A DNA stretch of 13,862 nucleotides, from positions 19,530-33,391 of the forward strand of contig MGRI01000033.1 of the NCBI GenBank assembly GCA_001798105.1. The letters run 5' to 3'. The notes under the pieces were generated by a model. The model saw only the letters and a list, made by a program, of their open reading frames with translations. It searched no databases and was not told the DNA's origin. Made by a program: the position numbers and the translations under genes. This stretch comes from Deltaproteobacteria bacterium RIFCSPHIGHO2_02_FULL_40_11 (lineage in GTDB: Bacteria > Bdellovibrionota > JACOXK01 > 2-02-FULL-40-11). Positions within the stretch are counted from its first letter, which is position 1, and the number at the start of each line of letters is the position of its first letter. This document shows positions 13,603 to 13,862 of the stretch, piece after piece.

Positions 13603-13862
13603 ATACCCAAGTACGTCTGGCGGAGGTGTGTGGCCGGGTGTAGAAATTTGTCCGCAGCCTCCAACCGATTGAATCTCAATTTTCTCATTTGCATTTTGGG
13701 CGCTTGTAAAATCCTCTTCGGGGGGCGGGGGCGTATACTCAGCCAAGGTTCCATTTCGAATATTTAAAAGGGCTTGGTATAGATTGACAACGCCATTACT
13801 GACAACTTTATCTTTAAAGGCCAAAACAGGTTTGGACGTTTGAATGAGCGCAAACTTAATTT
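13531..13862 (-). CDS. C-terminal end of a probable surface protein with a sorting-type tail (partial)
   Basis: The frame is open from the right edge to a TAA at 13531, giving the last 109 residues; the true start lies outside the window. The visible part has a short folded-looking segment (DKVVSNGVVNLYQALLNIRN), a Pro-rich acidic linker (EYTPPPPEEDF), then GGCGQISTPG, a hydrophobic helix (VLGYLLPFFMLLVFLCF) and a basic cluster RNRR near the end. The order Cys motif, membrane helix, arginines resembles MYXO-CTERM or GlyGly-CTERM sorting tails, which are processed at the membrane for surface display. The upstream function is unknown. The last 72 bases overlap the ftsY 3' end in the opposite direction. 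A competing shorter minus frame in this stretch is less protein-like. Confidence 0.65.
   Translation of the reverse strand, partial: IKFALIQTSKPVLAFKDKVVSNGVVNLYQALLNIRNGTLAEYTPPPPEEDFTSAQNANEKIEIQSVGGCGQISTPGHTPPPDVLGYLLPFFMLLVFLCFRNRRALQKLI

Noticed and set aside
1..13862. Search for a defence island, toxin-antitoxin pair, prophage or transposase
   Set aside because: All frames of size are explained by transport, envelope, metabolic, chromosome and secretion genes; no such system is visible.

Overview
This window looks like a core-genome segment of a Gram-negative bacterium of moderate to low GC content, probably a proteobacterial-type lineage outside the Gammaproteobacteria. It has a full-length Smc (most Gammaproteobacteria use MukB instead), a lipobox-type OppA, NodB-type polysaccharide deacetylase and GT4 glycosyltransferase genes, and a C-terminal tail resembling the MYXO-CTERM class. 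Deltaproteobacteria in the broad sense or Bdellovibrionota would fit, but this is an inference from gene style and not a firm assignment.

Layout. On the minus strand, from about 3531 down to 1, lies an oligopeptide-uptake operon: oppA lipoprotein, oppB, oppC, then the first 11 codons of another gene with a secretion-signal-like start and a perfect Shine-Dalgarno. A 70-bp divergent spacer separates it from plus-strand genes. These begin with a GT4 glycosyltransferase that overlaps a polysaccharide deacetylase by 20 bp, a likely envelope-polysaccharide pair. Next is a tight cluster of a TusA-like protein, an exported PHP-domain metalloesterase and alanine dehydrogenase. A long coiled-coil protein of unknown function follows with its own promoter, then smc and ftsY. 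At the right edge, a gene on the minus strand runs in from outside. Its product ends in a Cys motif, a membrane helix and a basic cluster, and its 3' end overlaps the end of ftsY by 72 bp.

The most interesting structure is in the smc-ftsY section. The gap between these genes is almost entirely a 131-bp inverted-repeat element with internal hairpins. Inside ftsY, a short GC-rich palindrome (reverse strand reads MDPRIRGDD) sits in frame and appears to add about eight residues to the GTPase domain, in the manner of Rickettsia palindromic elements.

A second theme is translation start architecture. For oppA, the glycosyltransferase and the TusA-like gene, a plausible sigma70-type promoter has its -10 box only 9-10 nt upstream of the ATG, with no Shine-Dalgarno. 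This suggests leaderless mRNAs. oppC, the gene after it, ald and the coiled-coil gene do have Shine-Dalgarno sequences. I found no phage-defence system, CRISPR array, transposase, tRNA or rRNA. No stretch over 300 bp lacks a gene.
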